A stretch of DNA of 64,000 nucleotides from Glebionis coronaria (taxonomy: Eukaryota > Streptophyta > Magnoliopsida > Asterales > Asteraceae): assembly GCA_025667525.1 (NCBI GenBank), contig CM046878.1, forward strand, positions 389,054,974-389,118,973, in the 5' to 3' direction. Numbering within the stretch: the first letter of the stretch is position 1; each line of letters starts with the position of its first letter. The position numbers and the translations under genes are program-made. Shown piece by piece: positions 22,973 to 34,746 of this stretch. The notes beneath the pieces were generated by a model. It had not been told where the DNA came from. It worked only from the letters and a program-made list of their open reading frames with translations, and made no database searches.

Positions 22973-25813
22973 CTATTTGTTCGGATGATCCCCTTGATAA
23001 GGATCCTCAAGTCTACTAAGATGATCCGCGGCTAGGTTTTCAGCTCCCTTCTTATCACGAATTTCGATTTTGAATTCTTGAAGTAGCAAAACCCAGCGAA
23101 GAAGTCTTGGTTTGGAATATTGTTTAGTTAACAAGTACTTCAACGCGGAATGATCGGTATACACGATGGTGGTAGAAAGGACAAGATAGGGGAGAAATTT
23201 TTCAAAGGCATATACAACAGCTAAAAGCTCTTTTTCGGTCGTCGTGTAATGCAATTGAGCCCCTGTCATTGTCTTGCTAGCATAATGGATCGGTTGGAAG
23301 TGTTTATTCACTCTTTGGCCCAAAACCGCTCCAATAGCAAAGTCGCTAGCATCGCACATTAACTCGAAAGGCAGCTCCCAATTAGGGGTAACCAAGACCG
23401 GTGCCTTAGTTAGCTTATCCTTAAGATGATTGAAGGCTTTAATACACTCTTTGGAAAAGATAAAAGGAGTATCTTTTTCCAAGAGGTGGGTCATCGGGCG
23501 AGCGATTTTAGAAAAATATTTGATGAATCGACGGTAGAAGCCCGCATGACCAAGGAAACTTCTCACACCCTTCACGGTTGACGGTGGAGGCAATTTTGCA
23601 ATAACATCGACTTTAGCACGGTCCACTTCAAGACCGGCTTTGGAGATTTTGTGTCCTAGCACGATGCCCTCTTTTACCATGAAATGGCATTTTTCCCAAT
23701 TAATAACAAGGTGAGTGTCTTCACACCGCTTAAGCATACGTTCTAAATTGGCAAGGCAAGCAGAGAAAAAATCGCCATAAACCGAGAAATCATCCATGAA
23801 GACTTCCATAGTTTCTTCAACCATGTCATGGAAGATAGCCATCATACACCTTTGGAACGTCCCAGGAGCATTGCATAAACCAAAAGGCATGTGTTTGTAA
23901 GCAAATGTTCCGTAGGGACAAGTGAATGTGGTCTTTTCTTGGTCTTTGGGATCGATGGGAATTTGAAAATACCCGGAGAAATCGTCTAAAAAGCAGTAAT
24001 AGTCATTACCCGCTAGACGCTCGAGCATTTGATCCATGAAGGGAAGAGGAAAGTGATCTTTTCTCGTGGCATCATTGAGTTTGCGATAGTCGATACAAAC
24101 TCTCCACCCGGTAACGAGACGAGTAGGAATCAACTCGTTGTGTTCATTGGGAACAACAGTTATTCCGCCCTTCTTGGGCACACAATGGACGGGACTTACC
24201 CAAGGCGAATCCGAAATAGGGTAAATCAAGCCGGCATCAAGAAGTTTGATAACTTCTTGTTTGATGACGTCATGAATTCGAGGATTAGCCCTTCTTTGGC
24301 TTTGGATTGCGGGTTTAAAGTCATCTTCCATGAGAATTTTGTGAGTACAAAAGTTTGGATCAATTCCGCGGATATCGGAAATTTTCCAAGCAATTGCCTT
24401 CTTATGATCTTTAAGCACGGCGATAAGGCGAGATTTTTCTTCTTCTTTCAAGTCCTTCGCGATGATGACGGGCGACTTCTTCTTGTCTTCAAGGAACACG
24501 TACTTGAGATGGGACGGTAATTCCTTAAGCTCTAAATCCGAAGGATTTTCGATGGAAGGCATATTCAAATTCGGTTCATCGATATCAATAGCCTTGGGAG
24601 ATGGTGGAGAAATATGGTCCTCTTTGAGAAGTTTCTCAATGAGACTTATGTCTTCATCCCAATCGGTGGGAGAATCGTCATATTCTAAGTTCACATCTCC
24701 CATGGTTGCTTCAAAATCTTTCCAAAGGAAATCACTTTCTCCAAATAGAGTTAGTGATGAATCAATAGAGGCAACGGTCTCTACATTGGGAAGAGAGGTA
24801 CGACTACTTTTACAAGCGGCTTTAAATTGTTCTTCACAAGCCTCATCAAGAACGTCGATACAATTAACACTCTCGTATGAATAAGGCTGTTGAGAAATCT
24901 TACCCATGTTGAAGACAATTTGATCGTCGCCAACTCTCATGATAAGCTCACCTGCTTCTACATCGATGAGAGTGCGACCGGTCCTCAAGAATGGACGTCC
25001 CACGATTAATAGAACACGAGGGTCCATCTCATAGTCGACTACGACGAAATCGGCGGGAAAAGTGAATTTGTCGACTCATACAAAAACGTCTTCGGCTATC
25101 CCCACTGGATAAGCAACCGTACGGTTAGCTAACTCCAAAGTCATTTTGGTGGGGACTAGCTCAGGGAGAGATAATTGCTTCCAAACGCTTAAGGGCATTA
25201 AATTGATACTAGCACCTAGATCGGCTAGGGCCATGCAATTCTCTACTCCCGGGAAGTTGCAAGGGATTAAGAAGCGACCCGGATCACCAAGTTTGGTTGG
25301 CAATTTCCTTAAGAGCACTGCAGAGCAATTCTCATTAAGTTGGGTATTAGCAATGTCAAGAAGCTTTTCCTTGTCACTAAGAAGATCATTGAACATTTTC
25401 GCATATTTAGGCATGTGAGCGAGAGCCTCAGCGAAGGAGATGTTGAAATTCAATTGTTTAAACATTTTGAGAAAGTTTGAAACTTGAATATCGTCCTTTC
25501 TTTTGAGCTTCTCTTTCCTCAACCTTGAGGGATAAGGTATATCGGAAGAAGAGGAAGGCTTTAGAATAGTAGGATCACTCACATCCTTGGGTGGTGGAGG
25601 GGTAGAAGTAAGAGGTGGAGGAATTGGGGAAGTAGAAGGTTGAGGACTATGAGTAGGTGACTCGTTTTCCTTTGTCACAATCACCGGTGGAGGTATAGGA
25701 AGCTTGGGTTCCTTGGTACCTTTTCCACTGCGAGTGGTGATTGCTTTCATCTCCCCTCTTGGATTAGCAACGGTGTTACTCGGAAGAGTAACCGAAGAAG
25801 AGGTTTGATTACC
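22973..25813 (-). pseudogene. Interior A protease, reverse transcriptase and RNase H, one internal stop
   Basis: This part copies element RNA into DNA. Reading from 25813 down: a proline-rich linker, then a retroviral-type protease with DLGAS at about 25210-25222, then an in-frame TGA at about 25073. A 684-codon open stretch (25027-22973) follows. It has the protease end (LIVGRPFLRTGRTLID), reverse transcriptase with FMDD catalytic site at 23789-23800, and RNase H with its acidic residues (CDASDFAIG, TEKELLAVV, YTDHSAL, ADHLSR). The chemistry motifs look intact. The frame is the same as integrase downstream and the end of gag upstream, so this was one long polyprotein. Confidence 0.92.
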
Positions 25814-27266
25814 TTAGAAGAAACCAGCCATCATGTCCCTTAGGTCATTCGTTTGACTACTCAAAGAATTTCGCATATCGACTCTAAGATCATTCCCTTG
25901 TTTAACCATGTCGCCCTTCAAATTAATAATCTGGGTCTGCAGATTCTTCACCAACACATCATTCGTCCGCATGTACGTTTCGACCTCGTGGTTGAAAACG
26001 GTGGGTTGAGTAGGAGGAGGTGCTTGATAAGCAGGTGGTTGGTAAGGAGCAGGTTGGTAAACTTGAGTAGGATTTTGAGGTGGATATGGTTGTCTTTGAG
26101 GTGGTTGGTATGGTGCTCGAGGTTGTTTTGATTGGTTCGGTTAAGGTTTTGTTGTTGGTTAGGATTGGTTGGAGGAAAACCAGGTGGTGAAAGAAAGTTG
26201 TTTGAGCGATAGCTGAGCAAGTTGCGGTCTCCTTGAGGACGAGCTTGATAACCGGCCGGAGGATAGGTACCGTATGCTGCGTTAACATTCTCAGAAGGAT
26301 AGTCTTGGGTGGAGGTACAAGTAGTGTAAGAGTGAGGACCCCCGCATATTTCACATGGTTGGCTTACAGCATTTACTTGAGCGTTGTGAGCGTTGATACT
26401 TTTGGTGTTGTTAGTAGTGTGGGTAGCAAGCGATTCAAGAAGCGACGTAATTTTGTCAAGTCTCTTGTCGTTGTCACTAGTGCTTGCACTAGCGGCATTG
26501 GTCCGAACATTCTTGGTTTGCACTCTAGACTTATTCTCAATAATATCCCAAGCGGCATTAGAACTCTTAACCAAAATATTACCCCCCGAGGCACTATTTA
26601 GTGAATCTTGGTCATTCATGCTTAAACCATTGTAAAAAGTGTTAATTTGGTGCACTTTGGTGAAACCATGTTGTGGGCACTTTCTTAAAAGGTCTTTAAA
26701 ACGGTCCAAAGATTGACTAAAAGACTCATCGTACTTTTGTTCAAAATTAATAATTTCATTCCGCAAAGCGGTAGTACGAGAGGGTGGGAAAAAATAGTTT
26801 ATGAATTTGTCTCTAAGTCCGTCCACGTAAGAATACTTCGTGGCGGTTCCTTTGCAAGCCAATGCCGGGCTTGTCCTTCTAAGGTGAAAGGAAAAAGTTG
26901 TAAACGGATTACCTCTTGTGGAACACCATTGAATTTGACCGTATTTGTGAGTTGCAGGAACCTTTTGATGTGGTCATGAGGATCATCAATGGTACGCCCC
27001 AAGAATGGTTGAGCATAGACCATTTAAATAAAGCCGGATTTGAGCTCAAAGTTGTTGGCTGCAATCGCGGGTATGACAATTGGATCGTTGTTGCCCTCTA
27101 CATGTTCTTGCAAAAGTTCGATCATAGGGCGATTGTCCGGTAGAGGTTCATTGTTGTTATTATTCATGTTGTTTTGAGGTGGATTGTTATTGTTGTTGTG
27201 TACACCGGCCATGTCTAAGTTATCGAGAGTCTCGGGCTCTTGATAAGACGTTGATCGTGTACGCAT
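25814..27266 (-). pseudogene. Interior A gag, broken by stops and two frameshifts
   Basis: Gag packages the RNA. It likely starts at 27266 (MRTRSTSYQEPE), an Asn/Pro-rich leader. The capsid-like domain (retrotrans_gag type) has DPHDHIKRFLQLTNTVKF, LEGQARHWL and FFPPSRTT words. A short knuckle CEICGGPHSYTTC (about 26315-26355, CX2CX3HX4C) follows, then a Pro/Gln-rich tail. Breaks are a TAA at about 27026, one frameshift near 26810, one near 26140, and a TAA at 25814-25816 at the gag-protease junction. The PYPPQNPTQ-like tail continues in the shifted frame. Confidence 0.88.
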
Positions 27267-27453
27267 ACACCTGCAAAAGAACTAACAAAGCAAGAAATAT
27301 TTTTGGTTTTTTATGTTTTTTAATTTTTTTGTATTTTTGAAAATTTTATATTTTTTAGGGGTTTTGAAAATTTTTATGAAAAAGTAACGTTCACGGTGAA
27401 CGGATCCCAAAATCCAGTTTCTCACAAAAAACTGTTAATCCTTACGAGAAGAG

Positions 27454-27468
27454 CCGGCAGCGGCGCCA
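27454..27468 (-). other. Primer binding site of interior A
   Basis: On the minus strand this is TGGCGCCGCTGCCGG, the Asp-tRNA-type site of Athila/Tat elements. It lies two bases from the middle LTR edge at 27471. The gag start is about 190 bases further in; 27267-27450 is a T/A-rich untranslated leader. Confidence 0.85.
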
Positions 27469-27470
27469 TT

Positions 27471-29073
27471 TGATACAAGGGTTTTGTATGGGTTCAATTT
27501 AAGTTCTCGGTATCTTCTCGAATTGATCACGGTTCAAAGTGGAATAGTTGTTCTTGGTTACTAAAAAGGGGTTTGGTTTTCTAATCTACTAAAAAGGATA
27601 AATGCGTGAAGTAAATGAAGATAATCTCATTTGAAATTGAGATTTTGCTAGTTGAAAAAGTTCGTTTTCTCGGAATCTTCTCGAATTGATTTCCGGTTCA
27701 ATGTGTGACTCAGTCGTTCTTGGTAACAAAAAGAGAATTGTTGGGTGTCGTAAACTAATTAAAAATTAAGACTTGAAACAAATACAAATAAAGTAAAGAT
27801 GGTAAAAAGAAATACTGAAAGATAAAAACTTGACGGGAAATTAATGACGAGAAATTAAAAACGTGACAAGAAATAAAAAGGCAAACTTAAAAGTAAATCA
27901 GGTCAACTAAAATTAAATGCAAGTAAATTAAAAGTGCGACTAAGTAAAAAGGCGGGAAAAATAAAGCTTAAAACTAAATGTATAAAATCACAAAAAAAAC
28001 TGAAAACACTCATTCAGAATAAGTCCTTCATTCGAAATAAAAAAGTTCATCCGGAATAAATCCCTCATTCGGAATAAAACAAGTTCATTCGGAATAAGTC
28101 ATTCATTCGGAACATTTGCTTCATCCGGAATATCCCCCTTTATTCGGAGTAATTGCTCATCCGGAATAAAGGGTTCGTCCAGAATAATCACTCATTCGGA
28201 ATAAATGCTTCGTCTGGAATATTTTGCTTGATCCGGAATGTTGGTTCATCCGGAATATACTAGCTCATTCGGAATGTAGGACTCATCCGGAATAATTAAG
28301 CTAAAATGCTCATTCGGAATAATAAGTGAGAAATGCTCATCCGGAATAATGTCTTCATTCGGAACATTCACTGATTCGGAACAACAAAATTGATTCGAAA
28401 TATTAAACTAGAAAGTTCATTCGGAACATTTCATTGATCCGGAAGATATTCCGAATGAACAACTGATCCGGAATAATACTAAATATCCCTTCATTCGGAA
28501 CATTAATGCATTGATTAGGAATCTGGGCTTGGTAACAGTAACGAAGAACAAGGAAAAGATGAAGGGACGAATTCAATCAAAACTAACCAAAATCAACTTA
28601 AAGATTAAATCAAACTAACCACAAATGAACAACTAATCAATACCAATAAAACCAAATCAATAAAACTAACAATCATAATCAAAATAATTAAAACCCACTT
28701 GATCAAAACTATGAAACTCAAGAACACAAACACAAAGATTAAATCCAAACAAGAAATGAAGATGAGAGATTAACAATAAAGATAAAGATTCAATAAACAT
28801 AAAAGTAACTTACTTGGAATTAAATGAATTAAAGGTGCATGACAAGTAATTAAAGTGCAAGAATTTAAGGTGCAAAATATGAAAATGGTGGAATAGGTAG
28901 TTTATCAAGCTACCCAACACAACAAATGAAGGAAAATGAAGACTATTTATAGGAGGATTAAGGAGGTGCTTAGGAAGCTTCCTCCCATCTTTCTTCTTTC
29001 TCTAATTGCATCATTAAGTCCTTAATCTTCCAAATTCTTCGACTTTTGTCTCGGGATTAATAAACTCGTCTTG
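27471..29073 (-). mobile_element. Middle LTR, first part: mosaic of A-type and C-type sequence
   Basis: The first 154 bases (27471-27624) match the left outer LTR 17962-18115 without a difference I can see. At 27625 the match stops and a diverged LTR type begins, which has its own version of the same early region (tcttctcgaattgatt, about 27680). It carries its own CGGAATA array (28010-28515) and TATA box (28943). It is interrupted at 29073 by element B and resumes after 41625. Confidence 0.85.
29069..29073. repeat. Target-site duplication of element B, left copy (TCTTG)
   Basis: TCTTG precedes the left B LTR and recurs at 41621-41625 after the right one. The middle LTR sequence continues across the junction. 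Confidence 0.9.
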
Positions 29074-29106
29074 TGATGAGACTGCTTTTATACATAGTCT
29101 CATCGT
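29074..29106. other. Inverted repeat at the start of LTR B
   Basis: GATGAGACT near the first base pairs with AGTCTCATC about 12 bases later, giving a 9-bp stem at the LTR edge. It is kept at 38195-38227 and, with changes, at the edge of LTR H (62608-62640). Confidence 0.8.
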
Positions 29107-30163
29107 CCAAATCAGGCTTAAAATGCATTAAATATCATTAAAGCTGCCAAATATATGCTCGTGTTTGTTGCTTGTGTATTTTAGGTACGGATATTGAGGA
29201 AAAGACAAAAAGATCACAAGAATCAATCAAAAACGAACACGGGAAACGAAGCCGCACAATGAACCGGACCCGAGTCCTGAATTTCCAAAATGGTCCTTGA
29301 AGAATTGAAGATTGTCAACATTGGTCCCTCATTTTTGAAGATTTGGCAAGAAAGGCCCTTGGAGAATTCATTTATACAAGATACATCCTTGTATTTTGAA
29401 GACATGTCATTAAAAGCCCTCGAAGATTGCATTTATTGCACTTTTGGTCCTTGACACAAGTTTGTATAAAACTTGTGCCAAAATTGACAAGTTGATGAAA
29501 GTTAATTACAAAGAATTAGAACTTATTTGCTTTTTATTACAAAATAAAGAAAGGAAAGGAATTGAGGGACTGTTTTTGCCAGACATTCAAACCCACCACA
29601 ACCAATCAAACTTCCACATCACCCCCACTCCACCACTCACATCACACCACCTCATCCCATCCACCCACGTCACACCCCACTCACGAGTTTATTTATTAAA
29701 CTCGGTCAACCCTAGTCAAACCCCAATACTTTCCCTCTAAACACGTTTTTTAAATAAACTTTCCCCCAAAACGGATTAAACATCCTCTTAATCACCCACA
29801 AACCCTAAAAATCCACAGGCTGAATTAAACCCTAATCAAAGGGGTTTTTGTTTATCTTTTCCAGAACCTTGATTTAACCTATCAACATCCAAACCCCACT
29901 CCAATATCTCCTCCCCGTGACCTCCAAGTGGGTCCCCCATGTCCCCTGCTTACCCAAAAATGGCAAAAGGAGAATCCCACGGTCCATCAATGCTCCAGAA
30001 TCATTCCTTGCTCCCAAATGGTCTCCTCAACGTCTAAGATCATCAAGATACAGCTATGCATCACATGTTGCTAACTTTTGACCAAAAGTCCAAGATTCCT
30101 CCAAGGGCTTTTAGGGAATTTTGATTGCTAGGGTTTAGTTATCTAGAATTTTCCATTCAGTTG

Positions 30164-30171
30164 TATAAATA
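30164..30171 (+). promoter_or_regulatory. TATA box of LTR B
   Basis: TATAAATA is followed by aggagacgc. It is conserved at 39285-39292. It lies about 1.09 kb into the LTR, leaving a transcribed LTR part of about 2.3 kb. Confidence 0.65.
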
Positions 30172-31288
30172 GGAGACGCATGTGTCCCTATTTCTTGTTC
30201 CAGTTTTCTAGCAAATTTCTTTTGTAATCCCTTTTTATTAAATATAAAGTTGGTATTTTTTTATAAAATATAATTCCTTTTATGATTTATAGAAGTTGGT
30301 ATTAAGGTTGGCTAGAAGCTGAGTTCCATTATTTTAACATTAGTTCAAGGATTTTCAAAATTCATTCTTATTTTCAAGGTTTTTGAAAAAGGTTGATGTT
30401 TTGATAGAATCTTGTTCCAGAAACGTGTTTTCCAAGTTTGTAAGTGGTTTGTTTAAGTGTTTTGAAAGGAAAAATATTTGATAAATTATCTGAAAAGATT
30501 GTGAAATGTTCTAAAAACAGATTATTGGTTATTGTATTCTCTTGTTCTTAGCAGGAAATCTTTGAAGCTTTTGACTGTTTTTCCAAGGTTCTACACAAGC
30601 CCCAGCTTGTTTGGAGATGGCTATGCAGCCATTGAGGGTCCTGGATGTGGGTCCCTCTAGGTAAAGTGGTTTTGAACCTTATTTTCAAGTTTTATGTGAT
30701 TTGGTGGAATTTTTGTGCAAGTGATTTAAGTGCTTGTTGTATGGATTGATTATGCTCATTCTAGGATTGTATGCATGATAGAAGCTATTTCAAGCAGATT
30801 TGTGCAATTTTGAATAGGGTTACTTTGATAATTTTGATTTTCAGAAAATTAAGTAGTGTTTGGATTAGGGTTTAAACTGGGTTAAATGACAAAATTTTTG
30901 GCTTAAAACCTGTTTAAAACATTCAATAGGTTTTTATTAGGTAATATAAGTATTTAGATTTCAGTTTGGTAGAGGAAATACAAGTTTGCATGTTCAATAT
31001 TGGTAAGTAGCATCAAAAATCAGCAAGTACCTTTTCTGCCTAATTTTGTGGAAATTTGTGCCTCAAATCTTGGTAATTGTTAGATATTAGGTTTAAGTAG
31101 ACTTTCAAATTGGTTGTGTGTGCATTGGTGAAGTTGTTTGCAAGTTTGTGAGCTTTGAAAATCCATCATTGTACCATTTGCATCAGGACACTATTCATCA
31201 GAAACATGCACACCATATCAGTAACTTGCATGAGCTTGTTTATGTGATTTTTGGCTAAGACTTGTGTGTTTTCTTGCATAATCTGACT

Positions 31289-31468
31289 CCCTACACTCTA
31301 CTGAGTGTAGGGGTGCCTTGTTGTCCAAAAACAAGGCCTCACATAGCTTTCCTAAGCTATTTGGTCAACTGACCAATATTTTACACTAACAGTAGGAACT
31401 AAGTTCCCTCTGCTTGTGCATTGGTTACCCCTACTTAGCTAAAAAACAAAAGTGACCAAGGTGTCACT
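31289..31468. other. Run of six inverted repeats in LTR B
   Basis: Perfect short stems follow one another: 31289-31298 with 31303-31312 (10 bp), 31315-31322 with 31330-31337 (8 bp), 31343-31349 with 31354-31360 (7 bp), 31361-31367 with 31370-31376 (7 bp), 31395-31399 with 31403-31407 (5 bp), and 31451-31456 with 31463-31468 (6 bp). They lie downstream of the TATA box, so they would be in the RNA. The sister LTR (about 40411-40592) keeps all six, one with a mismatch. Confidence 0.8.
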
Positions 31469-32499
31469 ATCAGAATTCTAGTTTTTTGTCTTTTGTGGAC
31501 TTAATTAGGAATTAGGGTTTCAAATTTGTTTCATTATTTTTCTTATTAAATTTGTGATTTTTCAGTTCAAATAGTTTTTAAGTTACTATTCATTTAGTAT
31601 TTTTTAGATTAATTAGCTATTTTAATTACTTTTTAATTTCTGATTTTTGTCTTCTAGTGTGAAAAAGTGTTATTTTTCAGTTTTAACATTTTTCATAGAT
31701 TAAGAAAAATATTTTAAGATTTTTAGTTCAAAAAGTTTTTACTGTTCACTTTTTAATTATTTTTTAGAATTAATTTAGTTTAATTATGGTTTTTATTCAA
31801 ACTGTTTTTGTCTTTTAGTGAAAAATTTTATATTTTTCAAACTTTTTCATTTTTATACTGTTCTTTAGTATAATTTAGGATTTTTAAAAAGTGTCAAATT
31901 ATTTTTGGCATTATTTTATTATTTTTTATAATTATTTTAGTTTAAAAATAGTTTTAAGTGTTTTAAAAATAGAAAAATAGTTTTTAAAATTTAGGAAAAA
32001 TACTTTTTAGTCTTTAGATAATATAAGTAAGTTATTTGTTCAATAAAATAATATTTTGGACATTTTGATTAATTATATTTAATTTTAGGGCTTTAATTAG
32101 CATTTAAAATTGAATATTTATCTAATAAAAGGTTTTAAAATATTTTTATTGGATTTTTATTCCTGTTTATATTATTTTAGACTTAGTTTTAGCTTTTAAT
32201 TAATTTTTAGGTTTAAAATTTTAAATTTGTAGCTTTTTACGGTTTTACGTGAACGACCTTTTCGTCTTAGCTCGATCTGTCTTCGTAACCGTCATTCTCT
32301 TCTCACCCCATTTCTATTTTCTTTTTCTATATATAATCACAAATCAAAATCAATTCATTACACAACGCACTAGCCTCCTAGAGAACGAACTCGAACTCAC
32401 TTTAGGGTCATTTACACACGGTTTTCCTAAATCGTCGTGCTTACTTCCCTATTTTACGCTCTTTTTCCTAAAAGAGTGTGATTTCACAACCATCAATTT

Positions 32500-32517
32500 T
32501 GGCACCGCTGCCGGGGA
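32500..32517 (+). other. Primer binding site of element B
   Basis: TGGCACCGCTGCCGGGGA starts a few bases after the LTR end and is of the Asp-tRNA type used by Athila/Tat elements. The interval 32518-33243 is a 5' leader with no recognised feature beyond A/T-rich runs. Confidence 0.85.
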
Positions 32518-33243
32518 GGCGTGTTGTGTTTTTGATTTGAACAATTTTTGTTTTTATATAGCCATAATAAGTATTTGTATTAGTAGCACTCTACTAATAC
32601 GTATTATCGATTTTTCGTTTTTTTGTGAATACTATTACTATATTGTATACGTAGAACAATAAATACACAAGTACTCCAAATACGTGAGAAATCACAACCT
32701 TGACTTGGGAGGTCATTACCCAATCATTGTATTCGAATCTCAAACCAAATAAAAAGGCAAAAATAGATAAATACTTTCGTGAAGCTCGATTTTGAAAAAT
32801 ACAAACTATAAGGTTGGTATAAGGCGGTTGTATTTCACGACCTAAAGGAAAAAGGCTCTTAAGTGCTTCGCGTCGCCTCGTTTCCTCCGCTTGCTTGTGC
32901 GTGTTTTGAGATTGAAAGCTAATCGAGGGTTTTGCCGCCCAAAGTATTATTACATATCATATATATTTTCTTGGTTTCATTGATTAAACCCTCTTGAACG
33001 ATTTGGTGTTCCACCATCGTTCTAAAGTCATCGAAGGCATTCACTTCACGTGATCGTTTTCATTCCTTGAGGCTTCTTTAATCGAGAGATTTGATTAAGG
33101 AGGAGATTTGTAGATTGTTGTCTACCTAATACAATTACAAAATCCAAAAAAACTAAAAACAATCAAAAATCCAAAAAAATTGAAAAAGTTAAAAACACCA
33201 AAAAGAATCTTCTTTGCTCATCCCCTCGTTGTACGTGACGTTT

Positions 33244-34398
33244 ATGCTTACTCGCAATCAAGCAAAACTTGCACGTAAACGTAGAAACCGAAAGGAGGCA
33301 ACACCTACTCCAAATTTTTCTAGTGAAGAGACTCCAAGTGAAGAACCCATTGTAGAACAAGAAGCTATCATGGCTAATCGTACTATGATGGAGTTGCTTC
33401 AAGCACCCACCGAGGGTTTTGGAGAGGCCATTGTGATTCTCGCCATCCTTGCGGAGAACTTCGAGATCAAGACGGGTTTAATGTTTATGATTCAAGCCAA
33501 CAAGTTTCGCGGACACGAAAAAGACAACCCACATTATCACATTAAGCAATTTATTCGTCTCACCGCGACTAGCAAGTTTAAGGATGTACCACACGAGGCC
33601 ATTAAGATGATGTTGTTTCCCTACTCGTTAGATGGACCCGCCAAGATATGGCTCGAGAAAGAACCCCAAAATTCGATTTTGACATGGGCCGATCTCGTTT
33701 CTAAATTTGTGAATCAATTTTTTCCACCATCTAAAACAACACATTTAAAAAACGAGATTTCACGATTTAAACAAAGATCTAATGAAAGTTTTTCAATGGC
33801 TTCGGAAAGGTTTAAAGAAATTTTACATGAATGTCCACACCATGATTTTTCCGAATTGCATCAAATTGACACTTTTTATAATGGGCTTAATGATCATGAA
33901 CGAGATTACTTAAATGCCGCCGCGGGTGGTAATTTTTTATGCAAAACAACCGAAGAGGCTTTGAAAATCATTGAAAATAGGTCTAAGGTTTATAGCCCTC
34001 GTAACACACCGAGTGTTGCCAATTTGGGCTCATCATCGTCTCCTAGCATTAATGCCTTGCAAGATGAAGCAAATGAGGAGAATCGGTTTTTCGATAGGTT
34101 TTTGACTCTTATGTCCCATTGGAAAGCTCAAGAAGCTTCAAATTCCGCTTCGGTTAAGGCGGTTGCTAAGAGTTGTATTTCGTGTGGTGGAGCTCATGAT
34201 TTTTCCGAATGCATTATCGCGGATGGTAACACTTCGAGTGCTTATGTAGCCACGGGAACTTATACCCAAAACGGTCAAGGTTCCCGCCAAAATCAAGCTC
34301 CACAAAATCAAAATGCTAATAACTATCGAAACAACAATCAAGGTGGTAATTATCAAGGCAACCAACGTAACTACAACAAGGGTAATTATCAAAGTTGA
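33244..34398 (+). pseudogene. Element B gag (capsid and zinc knuckle)
   Basis: The frame is open from 33214; I place the start at the second ATG (33244, MLTRNQAKLARKRRN) because gag proteins of this class begin with a basic stretch. It has a capsid-like retrotrans_gag domain (DNPHYHIKQF, LDGPAKIWLEKEP, FVNQFFPPSKTTHLKNEI) and a CX2CX3HX4C knuckle (CISCGGAHDFSEC) near 34174. An Asn/Gln/Gly-rich tail follows, ending in TGA at 34396. The frame continues past that stop into the coiled coil and protease, so the TGA looks secondary. It would bind and package element RNA; processing would need a protease. Confidence 0.88.
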
Positions 34399-34746
34399 AA
34401 TGGGCAAATTTCAAACCAAAACCAAAACCGTGATTTTCAAACTACCACACAAGGTTTTCAAAATGATCACACCAAAAATCTTCAAGGAAAATTTTTGAAT
34501 TATGCTAAGGCAAATGATGCTAAGTTTGACAATATGCAACGTGAAATGGTTAGCTTAAGATCCGAGTTGAAAAACGAGCTTAAAAACGAACTTGCTAATG
34601 AACTTAAGACTCATGCTAATAAAATGGAAGGAAATATTCAACGAATCCAACAAAATCAACAAAAAATGAAGCAAGGTCAACATGAGATTAAGCAAGAGTT
34701 GTTAAAAGCGGATGCTAGGCAATCTAAGTTTGAAGATCGAATGTGA
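34399..34746 (+). pseudogene. Element B coiled-coil linker between gag and protease
   Basis: The frame is the same as gag. It contains a strongly helical stretch rich in Lys, Glu and Gln with the repeated words LKNELKNELANELK and IQQNQQKMKQGQ (about 34555-34725), so a coiled coil is likely. It ends in TGA at 34744, and the frame continues into protease. Neither end has a convincing independent start. Confidence 0.75.

Larger units (their letters stand above)
29074..32495 (+). mobile_element. 5' LTR of element B (3.4 kb)
   Basis: The LTR runs from TGATGAGACT to ACAACCATCA. It pairs with 38195-41620, and in the first 390 aligned bases I count about six differences. It is unusually long. In order it holds an edge hairpin, a region open on the minus strand by chance (29223-29432), a TATA box (30164), a hairpin-rich stretch (31289-31468), and a very AT-rich stretch (31500-32240) before a GC-richer end. 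Apparent frames at 29444-29740 and 32249-32662 have low-complexity products that recur in the other LTR, and I do not call them genes. Confidence 0.92.

Noticed and set aside
29223..29740. Frames repeated in both B LTRs (also 38344-38861, 32249-32662, 41374-41628)
   Set aside because: They recur because they lie in the LTR pair; products are low complexity, differ in length between copies, and the H LTR does not keep them.
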